A DNA stretch of 64,000 nucleotides from Bacillota bacterium (GCA_023415575.1 JAEZKF010000007.1:52489-116488); one strand, 5' to 3'; shown: positions 27,863 through 37,547, counted from the first letter of the stretch. Notes: generated by a model from the sequence alone, not told the origin. Program-made: numbers and translations.

Positions 27863-29656
27863 CTACTTGATGCTGCGCAGGGCACTGTCGATGCTTGTGT
27901 AGTATTCATCAAACATCTCAAGCTTATCGTTTGGCACCTCGTACTTCATCTTAATGAGCTTTTCAAAGATGCCGGTTTCAGCAATCAAACGCACGGGGAT
28001 GCCGGTGATAACAATCTTATGCGCCTGATGATACAGGTACAAAATGACCTCCATCATCTTAAGCTGCTTAACAAGCGGCACATAGGTGTCTTCCTTATGG
28101 AAGGCGTTTTGCTGCAAAAAGCCGACGCGGATAACGCGGGCTATCTCGATAATGAGCTTTTGATCATCGGGCAGAACATCGGAGCCGATGAGCTTTACAA
28201 TCTCAAGCAGCTTGCTCTCCTCCTGCAGTAGGGTTGCAATCTCCTGCCTGCGCTTTAGGAAGCTGGGGTCGACGTTCTGGGCATACCAGTGGGAAAGGTC
28301 CTCGACATACTCGCTGTAGCTCGTTGTCCAGTTGATGGCGGCGTAATGGCGCGCATAGGCAAGGGACTTATCCAGCGCCCAGAAGCAGCGCACAAAGCGC
28401 TTGGTGTTCTGGGTAACAGGTTCGGAGAAATCCGCGCCCTGCGGGGAAACCGCGCCGATAACCGACACAGAGCCCTCGCTGCCGCACAGGGTAATCATAT
28501 CACCAGCGCGCTCATAGAACTGCGACAGGCGGGACGGCAGGTATGCGGGGAAGCCCTCCTCAGCGGGCATCTCCTCAAGGCGTCCCGAAATCTCACGCAG
28601 GGCCTCCGCCCAACGGGAGGTCGAGTCCGCCATAATCGCGACGTGATAACCCATGTCGCGGTAGTATTCTGCAAGTGTGATACCGGTATAGATGGACGCC
28701 TCGCGCGCCGCAACCGGCATGTTGGAGGTGTTGGCAATTAAGATGGTGCGGTCGGTAAGCGCCTTGCCGGTGCGGGGGTCGACGAGCTCCGAGAACTCCT
28801 CGAGCACCTGTGTCATCTCGTTGCCGCGTTCGCCGCAGCCGATGTATACGATGATGTCGGCATCGCACCACTTAGCAAGCTGGTGCTGGGTCATGGTCTT
28901 ACCGGTGCCAAAACCGCCCGGTACTGCCGCCGTGCCCCCCTTTGCGATGGGGAACAGGGTATCAATAACGCGCTGACCGGTAATCAGGGGCTTTGAGATG
29001 GGCAGGCGCTCCTTGACAGGGCGCGGGATGCGAATCGGCCAGCGCTGGCAAAGGGTGAGGGCGTGCACCTTCCCCTGCTCATCCGCAAGCTTTACAATGG
29101 TATCGTTGATGGTGTAGTCACCGTTAGGGGCAGTCCAAGTGACGGTGCCAGAGAGTCCGGGCGGCACCATCATGCGGTGCTCGACAACCGGTGTCTCCTG
29201 ACATACAGCATAAATCTGGCCGGCAGAGAGCACATCGCCCTGCTTTGCGGTGACGGTAACGCTCCACTTACGGGTTTCGTCCAGCGCGGGAACGTTGCAG
29301 CCCTCGCCGATAAAGGCGCCGGTTGCGCGCTCAATCTCGCGCAGCGGGCGCTCGATGCCGTCAAAGATGTTGGTGAGTAGCCCGGGCCCGAGCGTTACGC
29401 TCATGGGGCTGCCCGTGGTGTAAACCGGCTCGCCGGGGCGAAGGCCGGTGGTCACCTCGTAAACCTGAATGGTGGTGGCATCGGTTGAAATTGAGATAAC
29501 CTCACCAACAAGGCGCTTATTGCCCACGTACACCATTTCCAGCATGGAAAAGTCGGTGGTATTTTTAACGGTCACAACCGGGCCGTTGATGGAGTAAATC
29601 ACATTGTTCAAGAACGATTCATCCCTTTCTATTGGGATTGCAAAAACGTTTTGCAT
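27863..29656 (-). CDS. ntpA: V-type ATPase subunit A (catalytic)
   Basis: A 597-residue catalytic subunit. The P-loop GGFGTGKT lies near residue 245. The family's insertion domain is present between the beta-barrel and the core (roughly 120-200). [36 protein letters not shown] is the catalytic-face signature, and [14 protein letters not shown] follows. This subunit hydrolyses or makes ATP and couples it to H+ or Na+ transport through the membrane ring. The gene sits mid-operon between subunits E and B, 34 bases after E. Confidence 0.96.
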   Translation of the reverse strand: MQNVFAIPIERDESFLNNVIYSINGPVVTVKNTTDFSMLEMVYVGNKRLVGEVISISTDATTIQVYEVTTGLRPGEPVYTTGSPMSVTLGPGLLTNIFDGIERPLREIERATGAFIGEGCNVPALDETRKWSVTVTAKQGDVLSAGQIYAVCQETPVVEHRMMVPPGLSGTVTWTAPNGDYTINDTIVKLADEQGKVHALTLCQRWPIRIPRPVKERLPISKPLITGQRVIDTLFPIAKGGTAAVPGGFGTGKTMTQHQLAKWCDADIIVYIGCGERGNEMTQVLEEFSELVDPRTGKALTDRTILIANTSNMPVAAREASIYTGITLAEYYRDMGYHVAIMADSTSRWAEALREISGRLEEMPAEEGFPAYLPSRLSQFYERAGDMITLCGSEGSVSVIGAVSPQGADFSEPVTQNTKRFVRCFWALDKSLAYARHYAAINWTTSYSEYVEDLSHWYAQNVDPSFLKRRQEIATLLQEESKLLEIVKLIGSDVLPDDQKLIIEIARVIRVGFLQQNAFHKEDTYVPLVKQLKMMEVILYLYHQAHKIVITGIPVRLIAETGIFEKLIKMKYEVPNDKLEMFDEYYTSIDSALRSIK

Positions 29657-29690
29657 TTACACTCGGCGTTTGCGCCTCTTTGCGCAGACG

Positions 29691-30278
29691 TTACAGCTTG
29701 CAGTTTTGGTAGAACCAGTCTTTCTGGTCCTTGAGGCGGGTATCTAAAGTCAGGTCTACAACAAAGCCGTTTTGGTCATCCCGCAATAGGATGCCGCCAA
29801 TGGTGATGTCGTCGGAGTATGCGATTGTGCAGGGGGCGTTGTAGCCCTCTTTCACCGTCTGCTCGTGTACCTTATCCGCCTGCTTTAGGGTAAGGGTAAC
29901 CGAGCCGTTGTTATGTTCACGCGCAAGGCGCTTTGCCGCAGACAAAAGATACTGCGCATAGGCATCGGTTTTGGTGTATTCAATCAGGCGCTGCTTGACA
30001 TTTTCAAACACGCTGTTTTCATAGGCCTTACGCGCAGAGAGATACTCTTGCTTCTGCTTAAGGCGCATCTGCGAAATCTCATGGGCCGAGTCGGTCGTGA
30101 TGTCGGACATCCCGCCCTGAATTATCTCATATGCGGCAGTAAGGGCGGCGTTCTCGGTCAAGGCAATCTGCTCCTGCTTGATTGCCTCCATCTCGTCGAG
30201 CAGCTCCTTAGACTTGGCCATCGCCTCGTCCATAACCGCCTTTTCAAAGCGCTCCAGCTTATCCTCTAGCCTTGCCAT
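29691..30278 (-). CDS. ntpE: V-type ATPase subunit E (peripheral stalk)
   Basis: About 195 residues: a long N-terminal helix (LEDKLERFEKAVMDEAMAKSKELLDEMEAIKQEQ...) that pairs with subunit G/H, then an alpha/beta C-terminal domain (EGYNAPCTIAYSDDITIGGILLRDDQNGFVVDLTLDTRL) that caps the A3B3 head. The DDITIGGILL...VDLTLD block is diagnostic. I choose the ATG at 30278 (MARLED) because GGAGGTGG stands just upstream; a GTG at 30287 would overlap it. Confidence 0.92.
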   Translation of the reverse strand: MARLEDKLERFEKAVMDEAMAKSKELLDEMEAIKQEQIALTENAALTAAYEIIQGGMSDITTDSAHEISQMRLKQKQEYLSARKAYENSVFENVKQRLIEYTKTDAYAQYLLSAAKRLAREHNNGSVTLTLKQADKVHEQTVKEGYNAPCTIAYSDDITIGGILLRDDQNGFVVDLTLDTRLKDQKDWFYQNCKL

Positions 30279-30334
30279 AATGACCACCTCCAGTGGGTTG
30301 TTTCATATCACACATGCGAAAGACCCTCCGGAGT

Positions 30335-30643
30335 CTAAAGCTTCAGGCCGATCGCTTCGCGAACATACCGTCCGATGGTATCGCCTACCCTTCCCGCTCC
30401 GTGCCGGTCGGGAACCGTGGCAATCAGCGGGCGTTGGCGATTGAGCTTGATGTCATAAACAAGCTCCGGGCAGAGTTCCAGCAGCTTTTCGGTCATGAGC
30501 ACGACGCCAACCTCGGGGTCGTCTGCCGCCTTTTTGAGGTATTCTTCAACCTCTTCGGGCTTGTGCACGATAACGCCCTCCATGCCTGCAAGGCGCAGAC
30601 CCAGAAAGGTATCCCGGTTATCGCTTATCACATAGAATTTCAT
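30335..30643 (-). CDS. ntpG: V-type ATPase subunit F (central stalk)
   Basis: A 102-residue subunit F (NtpG in Enterococcus nomenclature). It shows the Rossmann-like start KFYVISDNRDTFLGLRLAGMEGVIV, the middle helix pair, VGVVLMTEKLLELCPELV, and RPLIATVPDRHG. It binds subunit D at the base of the rotor shaft. It follows subunit K after 50 bases and precedes subunit E. Confidence 0.93.
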   Translation of the reverse strand: MKFYVISDNRDTFLGLRLAGMEGVIVHKPEEVEEYLKKAADDPEVGVVLMTEKLLELCPELVYDIKLNRQRPLIATVPDRHGAGRVGDTIGRYVREAIGLKL

Positions 30644-30693
30644 TGCCCTGCCCCACCTCCAAGCTGTTTATGGGAAGATTTGAAATATCAAAG

Positions 30694-31137
30694 TTACGGA
30701 ATCTTGTTGAGAATCAGAATTGAAATCAGCAGGCCGTACAGCGCAACACCTTCACCCAGTGCAACGAAGATCAGCGCCTTACCGAATGCCTTGGGGTCCT
30801 CCGAGAAAGCGCCGATAGCAGCGGGAGCCGCTGCGGCAACCGCAATACCTGCGCCGATAGCGGAAAGACCGGTAACCAGTGCTGCCGCCAAAAAGCCCAT
30901 ACCTGCGGAGCTTCCGCCGGTTGCAGCCGCAGCCGCCTCGGCAGTCTCGGCAGCGCTGAGCATACCGCCTGCAGGCAAAACGATGGCAAGCAGGCAAACG
31001 CCGAAGAATGCGGCGATGTTAAAGAGAATTGCGCGCTTTGCCTTTACGCCGGTTGTAACACCGGTGTATACGGGAACAAGAGGCATTAACAAGAGGACAA
31101 CCGCAGCCAGCGGCAAAAGAAAGAATACAACGCTCAT
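30694..31137 (-). CDS. ntpK: V-type ATPase subunit K (membrane rotor ring)
   Basis: A 147-residue proteolipid with four hydrophobic segments. The C-terminal pair (GFLAAALVTGLSAIGAGIAVAAAAPAAIG and ALIFVALGEGVALYGLLISILIL) is a c-subunit hairpin with the ion-carrying Glu in ALGEG. The N-terminal pair (LPLAAVVLLLMPLVPVYTGV, AILFNIAAFFGVCLLAIVLPAG) has no such Glu, so each protomer would carry one ion site. The loop between them contains an Ala-rich, Thr/Ser-rich linker (AAETAEAAAAATGGSS). The frame continues to 31323, but the AGGAGGAAAC just before the ATG at 31137 fixes the start, and the extension has no family similarity. Confidence 0.92.
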   Translation of the reverse strand: MSVVFFLLPLAAVVLLLMPLVPVYTGVTTGVKAKRAILFNIAAFFGVCLLAIVLPAGGMLSAAETAEAAAAATGGSSAGMGFLAAALVTGLSAIGAGIAVAAAAPAAIGAFSEDPKAFGKALIFVALGEGVALYGLLISILILNKIP

Positions 31138-31228
31138 TATAGTTTCCTCCTCAACTGTGTGATTCACAGGGTAAAAATCTATGCAAAAGGGTTTCTCCTC
31201 CCTAGGGCTCAAGGGGGATGTGGTACAA

Positions 31229-33982
31229 TCAGTCGACTTTTTGAGTAGTAATACCCATGGTAATCGGGGTAAAGGGCTTGCCGTTACCCTCAAAGAAGCG
31301 GCTGAACATCTCATAGAACTCAAGGCGCAATACCTGAATACCTACAATCAGGCCCTCCATCGCCATAACAAAGATGTTGCCGATTACAACAACAATTGGC
31401 GATGCGCCGGAGCCCACCATCTCGGCCAGGGTCATAACCACTGCCATCATGCCTGCGTGGCTTAATACAAAGCCGCCGACACGCAGGAAGGACATGGTGT
31501 TGGTAATATAGCTCAGTGCGACCTCGAACATCTCAAAGAAGTTTTCGATGATGAAGGAGCCGATGCCCTCCTCTTCCTTCTCCACCTTTTTCTCGGTCTG
31601 GGTGCTCGCCTTCTTGGCCTCTGCCATGCCGGCCTCCATCAGGCGTCCGATGTCCGCTAGGGTTTCATCCGAAAGGTCTGTAAGGTTCGAGGGCAGGCGC
31701 AGACGCTCAAAATACAGGGAGTTGAAGATGGCGTCAGTCTCGCGGATGGAGGTTGTGGGGGTAAAGTAAATGCCCCAGTAGTACTCCTCATCCTGCTCGG
31801 TGATATAGAACAAGAACAGGCGCTCGTCATAGTAGCGCAGCTTGTCAAAGCTTGCACGGGGCAGTCTGCCGAAGCGTGCGGTCAGGTAGGAGCAGTCCAG
31901 CAGCTTGCGGATGGGGGTGTTGGTGTCCTCTCCGTGCAGCGACTTGCAAACTGAAATCGCCTCTTCGCCATGCTTTGATTTTTTCGCGTGCAGACTGGCA
32001 CCGCGTTTCTTGAGCCATTTGGCAATGGGGTGGCGCAGGAAAATCAGCAGTACCGGCAGTACAATGCCGAGTAAGACAACAGCCGGATTAAAGATGTTAA
32101 TGCCGTAAACAAGCTTTAAAACAGCGCCCACCAAAACGGTGCAGTACAAGGCGATGCCCGCAATACCGTTTTGACTGAGCAGGGCGCGGGAGGGATCCCG
32201 CTGCTTGATGCCCATGATGATGTTGATAATGATGGCGATGACGATAATCACAACGCCTACACCAACTGCGCCGATAAGCACAAAATTCGTCATCTCAGGG
32301 GCTAAAACCTCAATGGGCTTTTCGTGCAGGCCGAACACCTTTTGATAGAAGGGGTCAAGCAGGTGCTCGTAGCCGAACACCGAGCCGTACAAGAAGCCAA
32401 AGATGGTCGAGGAGATGCCGATGCGCTCCATGATTCTGCCGAGCGTCATCCGCTTGGTTTTCCACAGAATAAGTCCTAAGAGGGAGATGCAAAGACCCTG
32501 ACCCACATCGCCGAACATCAAACCGAACAGCAGCGTGTAGGTGATGCCGACAAACACGGTGGGGTCAATATCGGTGTAGGCTGGCAGGCCAAACATATCC
32601 ACGAACATCTCAAACGGCTGGAAGAACCGCGTGTTCTTAAGCTTTGTCGGAGGCTCAAACCGCGTGTCGCTTTCGCAGGGCTTGATGGTGGCGGTCACAC
32701 CGGGCAGGTCATCAAAGCTCTTTTTGAAGGCCTCGGCCTCCTTTTCGGGAACAAAGCCGACGATATGAAACACATCATTAAATACCGAGATATACTTGCG
32801 CATCTCAAAGGTGTCGCTTAAGAACTTGACCTGCGCGAATATATCGTAGAAATACAGCTTGCGGCGGTTTACGGTCGCCTTAATCTCGCTCATGACCTCG
32901 GCGAGCTCGTTCATATCCTCACGCAGGGTCTTGGATATCTGCGCGTGGGATTGCTCGGCTGTGCCGTGGACGGAATCGGGTATATAAAGGCGTTCGTAGT
33001 ACAGCGAGTTAAACACCGCATCACATTCAGCGGCATACTCATTCGGCACAAAGTAAACGCCCCAGTAGTACTGGTCATCGTTGTCGAAGCTGTAGAAGAT
33101 AAAGGGCTTGTCGTCGTAGTAGGACAGCTTGTTATAGCTGTCGACTGGCAGGCGGCCAAACCGAATCTTAATGTGCTGACAGGAGAAGATTTCATCAAAC
33201 GGGATGCTCAATCCCTCGATATGGCTAAGCTGAATGAGCGCCTGCTCGTTGCGGGCGATGCGCTCGGCAAGGTCGTTCTTCTTCTCGTTAAGCGCGAGCA
33301 CCTCGCGGTCGAACTTCTCCATGTTTTCTAAGAGCTTCTCACGGTCGATTTGAACGCCTTCCTTGCGGCGCTTGAAGCCTTCGGGGTTTAAGAAGATATC
33401 GCGCGGGGCGCCGATGCGTTCAAAGTTCTGGCTAAAGAAGTAGCGATCTACCGTTTGAACTACGCTTTTTGATGTGATGTATACGCCCCATTCATACTTC
33501 TTATCCGATTGCAGGGGGTAGAAGATGTAGTTCTTGCCCGAGTTATCCTTAATCTTCTTGTAGGCCTTAAGCGGCATTCTGCCAAAGCGGTACTTCACTA
33601 AGTCGGACAAAAAGACCTCGCTCTGCTCAATCTTCTTCTCCTCAAGCCTCTCCACCAAGGCGCGTATTACATCTTCATTCGCCCGAATGGAGTTTATCTT
33701 GGTCGGGAGGTTTTGGATGTAATCCAGAGTAAAGGTATTATAGCTCTGCGCATCCTCTGCGGAAAGCTCAAAGCCTGCGTGTGCACCGATTTCGGTAATC
33801 TTGCGCAGCAGCGGCGTGTAGGGGTTTTCCTCGTTATAGGTGGGAAGTGCCCCCATACTTTCGTAATACATAGATGCCTGCTCGGGATGAAAGTTGTTTC
33901 CGTATGCACATTTGAGCACGGCAGCCTCGAGCTGCCGGACATCGCCGTCAATGTTTACAAGCTTCATCCTTGTTATAGCCAT
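31229..33982 (-). CDS. ntpI: V-type ATPase subunit I (stator a-subunit), enlarged with a triplicated domain
   Basis: A 917-residue subunit I, clearly longer than the 600-700 residues usual for bacteria. It forms the half-channel against the rotor ring. The N-terminal cytosolic part (1-460) and membrane part are present, with the essential Arg in SFLRVGGFVLSHAG at R834. A segment of about 62 residues occurs three times: 131-194, 274-335 and 703-764. Copies 2 and 3 share RFGRLP, YYD, YYW and FNSLY blocks and are clearly related; copy 1 is more diverged. Copy 3 lies in the loop between two membrane segments, after IAKWLKKRG and before IGSFIIENFFEMFE, where the family normally has a short loop. 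The start ATG is followed by MAITRMKLVNIDG, the typical N-terminus. Confidence 0.93.
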   Translation of the reverse strand: MAITRMKLVNIDGDVRQLEAAVLKCAYGNNFHPEQASMYYESMGALPTYNEENPYTPLLRKITEIGAHAGFELSAEDAQSYNTFTLDYIQNLPTKINSIRANEDVIRALVERLEEKKIEQSEVFLSDLVKYRFGRMPLKAYKKIKDNSGKNYIFYPLQSDKKYEWGVYITSKSVVQTVDRYFFSQNFERIGAPRDIFLNPEGFKRRKEGVQIDREKLLENMEKFDREVLALNEKKNDLAERIARNEQALIQLSHIEGLSIPFDEIFSCQHIKIRFGRLPVDSYNKLSYYDDKPFIFYSFDNDDQYYWGVYFVPNEYAAECDAVFNSLYYERLYIPDSVHGTAEQSHAQISKTLREDMNELAEVMSEIKATVNRRKLYFYDIFAQVKFLSDTFEMRKYISVFNDVFHIVGFVPEKEAEAFKKSFDDLPGVTATIKPCESDTRFEPPTKLKNTRFFQPFEMFVDMFGLPAYTDIDPTVFVGITYTLLFGLMFGDVGQGLCISLLGLILWKTKRMTLGRIMERIGISSTIFGFLYGSVFGYEHLLDPFYQKVFGLHEKPIEVLAPEMTNFVLIGAVGVGVVIIVIAIIINIIMGIKQRDPSRALLSQNGIAGIALYCTVLVGAVLKLVYGINIFNPAVVLLGIVLPVLLIFLRHPIAKWLKKRGASLHAKKSKHGEEAISVCKSLHGEDTNTPIRKLLDCSYLTARFGRLPRASFDKLRYYDERLFLFYITEQDEEYYWGIYFTPTTSIRETDAIFNSLYFERLRLPSNLTDLSDETLADIGRLMEAGMAEAKKASTQTEKKVEKEEEGIGSFIIENFFEMFEVALSYITNTMSFLRVGGFVLSHAGMMAVVMTLAEMVGSGASPIVVVIGNIFVMAMEGLIVGIQVLRLEFYEMFSRFFEGNGKPFTPITMGITTQKVD
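31691..31876 (-). repeat. Subunit I internal repeat copy 3 (residues 703-764), in the membrane domain loop
   Basis: RFGRLP, KLRYYD, FLFY, YYWGIYF, DAIFNSLYFERL, P. Closely matches copy 2, but inserted far downstream within the membrane half, which argues for an internal duplication and transposition of the domain. Confidence 0.85.
32978..33163 (-). repeat. Subunit I internal repeat copy 2 (residues 274-335)
   Basis: RFGRLP, KLSYYD, FIFY, YYWGVYF, DAVFNSLYYERL, P. Nearly the same as copy 3 in all blocks. Confidence 0.85.
33401..33592 (-). repeat. Subunit I internal repeat copy 1 (residues 131-194)
   Basis: YRFGRMP...YIFY...YEWGVYI...FFSQNFERI: same block order as copies 2 and 3 but with lower identity. 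It lies in the N-terminal cytosolic region. Confidence 0.75.
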
Positions 33983-34100
33983 ACCCTATGCACCACCTTT
34001 CCTAGTAATTCGGGGCGGCAAATGCGCTCCGCTTAACTGTGTCTGTTTAAGATGTTTGCTTTTTTGATTAGCGCGTATATTTTGCCCATAATAGTATGCG

Positions 34101-35138
34101 CTACATTACAAGTAGCTTTGCGATGTCGCTTTCGGGCAGCTTATAGCGTACACCCTCGATGATGCTTGTGATGTTCTCTATCTCAATCTGGCTTAGGATT
34201 AAGTAGGAAGCAAACACCACCGCAGGGTATATGGAGTAGGAGACATACCGCCTGTTGATATCGTACCGTCTGCGCTTGTTTGCATACTCGATAGACGAGA
34301 ACCTGCCGTCCTGTGAATAGACGTTATGGCGGTGGCTGCGGTTTAAGATCGCAAGCATATCCTCCGGGGTCTTTGCTGCAATCAGCGCCTTCATGCGGCG
34401 GTCAATCCTATCGTCGTGCGTTTTTAAAACGCGGGACTCAATGACCTGCGGGTCGGCGTTAAAGTACCGCTTCAAGCGGTAGATGCTTGAGATATTACCA
34501 AGCTCAATCTGCATGGTAAAGATCTCGCGCAGCTGCTTTTTCTGCTCGCCGCTAAAGTGTTTATCAATGAGGGCAAAGGTCTTGTCATAGAAGAACTGCC
34601 TAAGGGCAAACTCACACACAAACAGGTCAGGGCGTTCGCCGGATGCCGGCCGCAAGGGCAACAGAAGGTCGTAGTAGTCGGTTTTTGCTAAGGTTTCAAG
34701 GATATCGTCAAAGCTGCGCGAACGCGCAAGCTGTATGACATCAAACGAGAGGTAATCCATGAGATATCCCGGCAGGGTTTCAATATAGCTTTCGGTTAGT
34801 CCCGAGTTCATAAGACGCAGGCAGGTTAGTATCTGGTCAATCTCAAGGTCGATGATGAAGTATCGGTAAAAGCCCTTGTCGGGGGAGTTCTCGTAGCGGG
34901 AAAGGCGCACATACTTGCGAAGGGTGTCGCGGCGAATCAGGTTTTCTAACTGGCCGCGGTGTATGAGGCTTTCCTGTATACCGGCGAGGGTGTTTGCATA
35001 GGCGGTTTCGGTTCTCAGATAGGCGGCAATCTCGCTGACCGAATGACGGTTTAAGAGTTCTTTGTAATTCTCCGGCGTCAACCGCTTGCCGTACATGGCC
35101 CGTGCCTTTGTAAGTATTGCATTGCTTGACATCTGCAT
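34101..35138 (-). CDS. ntpC: V-type ATPase subunit C (d-type, AC39)
   Basis: A 345-residue, mostly helical subunit C. It is the funnel that joins the central stalk to the rotor ring. Typical parts are LTKARAMYGKRLTPENYKELLNRHSVSEIAAYLRTETAY at the N-terminus, the L-R-L-M-N segment near position 110, and the C-terminal SYSIYPAVVFASYLILSQIEIENITSIIEGVRYKLP. It follows the stalk gene ntpF after 109 bases and precedes subunit I. GGGAGG lies 12 bases before the start, slightly far; the ATG two codons later is also possible. Confidence 0.93.
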   Translation of the reverse strand: MQMSSNAILTKARAMYGKRLTPENYKELLNRHSVSEIAAYLRTETAYANTLAGIQESLIHRGQLENLIRRDTLRKYVRLSRYENSPDKGFYRYFIIDLEIDQILTCLRLMNSGLTESYIETLPGYLMDYLSFDVIQLARSRSFDDILETLAKTDYYDLLLPLRPASGERPDLFVCEFALRQFFYDKTFALIDKHFSGEQKKQLREIFTMQIELGNISSIYRLKRYFNADPQVIESRVLKTHDDRIDRRMKALIAAKTPEDMLAILNRSHRHNVYSQDGRFSSIEYANKRRRYDINRRYVSYSIYPAVVFASYLILSQIEIENITSIIEGVRYKLPESDIAKLLVM

Positions 35139-35247
35139 TGACCGCTTTTTCCTCCCTTCGCCTTTCGCCTATTGATATAAAATGTGAAAATCCGCGCCGC
35201 TAAAAATTGGCACGGAAATGCTGTTCGGTTTTAGGATGTGCATAAAA

Positions 35248-35574
35248 TTATAAGAGCTCGGTGCAGCGCGCAAACAACGCATCCTCCCAAGCCTTGTGAT
35301 TGGCCTCGAAGGTCTGGGCCAGCTGCTGCATCGCGCGTTTTCCTTCCGCCTCGATCTCCTGCTTGCGGACCTGGGCCTCGTTGGTAGTATCGGTTTTTAT
35401 CTTTTCAATGCGGCTTTGTGCACGCTCAATGATTTCTTTTTCAAGCCTTGCCTTTGTTTGGGCAAGCTCAAGCTCGGCATGGCGGCGCTGCTTCTGCGCA
35501 TCCTCTACCATCGCGCGGGCCTTCTTATCCATCTCTATCAACTGGCGGATGATATCCTGCTTGTTAGCCTCCAT
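35248..35574 (-). CDS. ntpF: V-type ATPase subunit G/H (peripheral stalk)
   Basis: A 108-residue, almost entirely helical, highly charged protein (QLIEMDKKARAMVEDAQKQRRHAELELAQTKARLEKEI...). It is the partner of subunit E in the peripheral stalks. This is the first gene of the nine-gene operon, order F-C-I-K-G-E-A-B-D in Enterococcus terms (F, I and K have been shuffled relative to F-I-K-E-C-G-A-B-D). I start at the ATG at 35574, with GAAAGGG upstream; a TTG precedes it. Candidate -10 TATAAT boxes on the minus strand stand at about 35844-35839 (with TG before it) and near 35770, but neither has a good -35. Confidence 0.85.
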   Translation of the reverse strand: MEANKQDIIRQLIEMDKKARAMVEDAQKQRRHAELELAQTKARLEKEIIERAQSRIEKIKTDTTNEAQVRKQEIEAEGKRAMQQLAQTFEANHKAWEDALFARCTELL

Positions 35575-35915
35575 CAATACATCATCCCTTTCTTCCTTCG
35601 TACATAAGCCTTCATTGGCTTCTTAACATCTAGCACTTATATAAACGCAGGTCAAATAGTGAACCCTATCATAAACAGGCGTAAACCGGAGTATATGAAA
35701 GATATTTGCGCTATTTGCCCACCTATTGCAAGTTATCGCCAAGTGCTGGAATATACATAATAATATAACTATTATAACAAGAAAACAATAGCTAATTCGT
35801 GCAAAAAAGAGATTTCGCAGCATTTGATTCTGTATATAATTATACCAGTTTGCTATGATTTAACTTTAAACCGTGAAAATGTCCTCGCAAAAAAAGATCC
35901 CTCCCGCCATTACGC

Positions 35916-35944
35916 TTGTATTTTACACCCTTTGCGAATATAAT
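35916..35944 (+). promoter_or_regulatory. Promoter of the glmU-pth-mfd group
   Basis: TTGTAT (35916-35921), 17 bases, TATAAT (35939-35944). It gives a leader of about 185 bases with two hairpins. Confidence 0.7.
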
Positions 35945-35975
35945 AATGAATGGGAATTCCTGCTGCGCTGCGCCG

Positions 35976-36003
35976 AAAATGCCTGTATCCTGGGCATTTT
36001 TGC
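35976..36003 (+). other. Terminator-like hairpin in the glmU leader
   Basis: AAAATGCC (35976-35983) pairs with GGCATTTT (35993-36000), followed by TG. A second hairpin, GGCGCC/GGCGCC at 36098-36113, is followed by TTTT 25 bases before the start of glmU. Either could act as an attenuator. Confidence 0.5.
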
Positions 36004-36135
36004 GTGTTTACAGTATGATATGTTATTCCCGGCGGCCCCGCCACACGCCGCTTTGCGACGGATGAGAGAACATTGCACTTTTTAATAGGATATTAGCGGC
36101 GCCTTGGGGCGCCTTTTGAAAGGCGGTTACGAAGA

Positions 36136-37506
36136 ATGGGCACAATCGGAGCGGTTATTATGGCCGCAGGAGACGGCAAACGCATGAAGAGTACCCAGCC
36201 AAAGCCGATGCTCGAGGTGTTGTTCCGCCCTATGGTCGACTGGGTATTTGACGCCGCAAAGAAAGCGGGCATCGAGGAGATTTGTGTCATCTGTCCCCCC
36301 GGCAGCACCATGCAGGAGCATTTTGCCGGTCGCGCAAAGACGGTTGACCAGCGCGAGCGCTTAGGCACCGGTCATGCCGTGACGCAGGCCCGCGCCTTTA
36401 TCGAGGAACTTGCGGATGGAGAAGTGATTGTCTTAAACGGCGATATTCCCCTGTGTACGGGAGAGACAATCCGCAGTGCTATTGACTATCACCGTCAAAA
36501 CGGCAACGATGTCACCGTCATCACCGCGCGCGTTAAGGACCCGGCCGGGTACGGGCGCATCGTGCGTAACGACACGGGCCTTGCCCGCATTGTAGAGCAC
36601 AAGGACGCGGATGAAGCGACCCTTTTGATAAACGAAATCAACTCCGGCGCGTATGTGTTTTCTGCAAAAGCGCTGCTTGATTCGCTTGATAAGCTGCAAA
36701 ACAACAACGCCTCGGGCGAGTACTATTTAACCGACACCATCGAGCATATAATCGGTGCGGGCGGACGCGCCGATGCCTTTGATGCGGGCGATGAGCGTGT
36801 GGTGCTGGGTGCAAACGACCCCTGGCAGCTGTATGAGCTCAACCGCATTGCAAATGAATTGTCTCTGCGCATGCACGCGGCAAACGGTGTGCGTTTTGTA
36901 AGCCTTGACGGCATCATCATCGCGGCGGATGCAAAGATTGGCGCAGATACAACCATCCTGCCCGGGACTATCATCAAGGGCGGGTGCGTCATCGGCTCTG
37001 GCTGTACCATCGGGCCCAATACGATTGTTGACCACAGCCGCATCGGCAACAACAGTATTGTGAATTCTTCGCAGGTTTACCATTCCCGCATCGGAGACGG
37101 CGTGACCATCGGGCCCTTCTCTCAGATTCGCCCCGGGTGCGACATCAAGGACCGCGCCAAGGTGGGCGACTTTGTGGAGGTTAAGAACTCGGTGGTCGGC
37201 GAGAAGACCAGCATTGCCCACCTAACCTACATCGGCGACAGCGATGTAGGCAGTGGCGTAAACTTCGGCTGCGGCGTTGTAACCGTAAACTACGACGGCA
37301 AGCAGAAGGCGCGCACCACCATCGGCGACCATGCCTTTGTAGGCTGCAACGCAAACCTGATTGCGCCGGTTACAATCGGCGACGGTGCTTACGTTGCGGC
37401 GGGCACAACGGTGACCGAGGATGTACCTTCCGGCGATATGGCCATCGGGCGCGCGCGCCAGATTAACAAAAAAGGCTACGCCCAAGGGCGTTTTACTAAA
37501 AAATAG
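36136..37506 (+). CDS. glmU: Bifunctional GlcNAc-1-P uridyltransferase / glucosamine-1-P acetyltransferase
   Basis: A 456-residue GlmU. The N-terminal pyrophosphorylase domain begins GAVIMAAGDGKRMKSTQPKPM (the usual signature ends GTRM; here GKRM), and GTGHAV, EINSGAYVF and LTDTI follow. The left-handed beta helix (hexapeptide repeats from about residue 260: IIIAADAKIGADTTILPGTIIKGG) and the catalytic YDGKQKARTTIG block of the acetyltransferase are present. It makes UDP-GlcNAc for peptidoglycan and teichoic acids. pth and mfd follow on the same strand 41 and about 125 bases apart. Confidence 0.95.
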   Translation: MGTIGAVIMAAGDGKRMKSTQPKPMLEVLFRPMVDWVFDAAKKAGIEEICVICPPGSTMQEHFAGRAKTVDQRERLGTGHAVTQARAFIEELADGEVIVLNGDIPLCTGETIRSAIDYHRQNGNDVTVITARVKDPAGYGRIVRNDTGLARIVEHKDADEATLLINEINSGAYVFSAKALLDSLDKLQNNNASGEYYLTDTIEHIIGAGGRADAFDAGDERVVLGANDPWQLYELNRIANELSLRMHAANGVRFVSLDGIIIAADAKIGADTTILPGTIIKGGCVIGSGCTIGPNTIVDHSRIGNNSIVNSSQVYHSRIGDGVTIGPFSQIRPGCDIKDRAKVGDFVEVKNSVVGEKTSIAHLTYIGDSDVGSGVNFGCGVVTVNYDGKQKARTTIGDHAFVGCNANLIAPVTIGDGAYVAAGTTVTEDVPSGDMAIGRARQINKKGYAQGRFTKK

Positions 37507-37547
37507 ACCCTTCATCGGGCAGACAAGATAGATAAAGGATAAGACAG

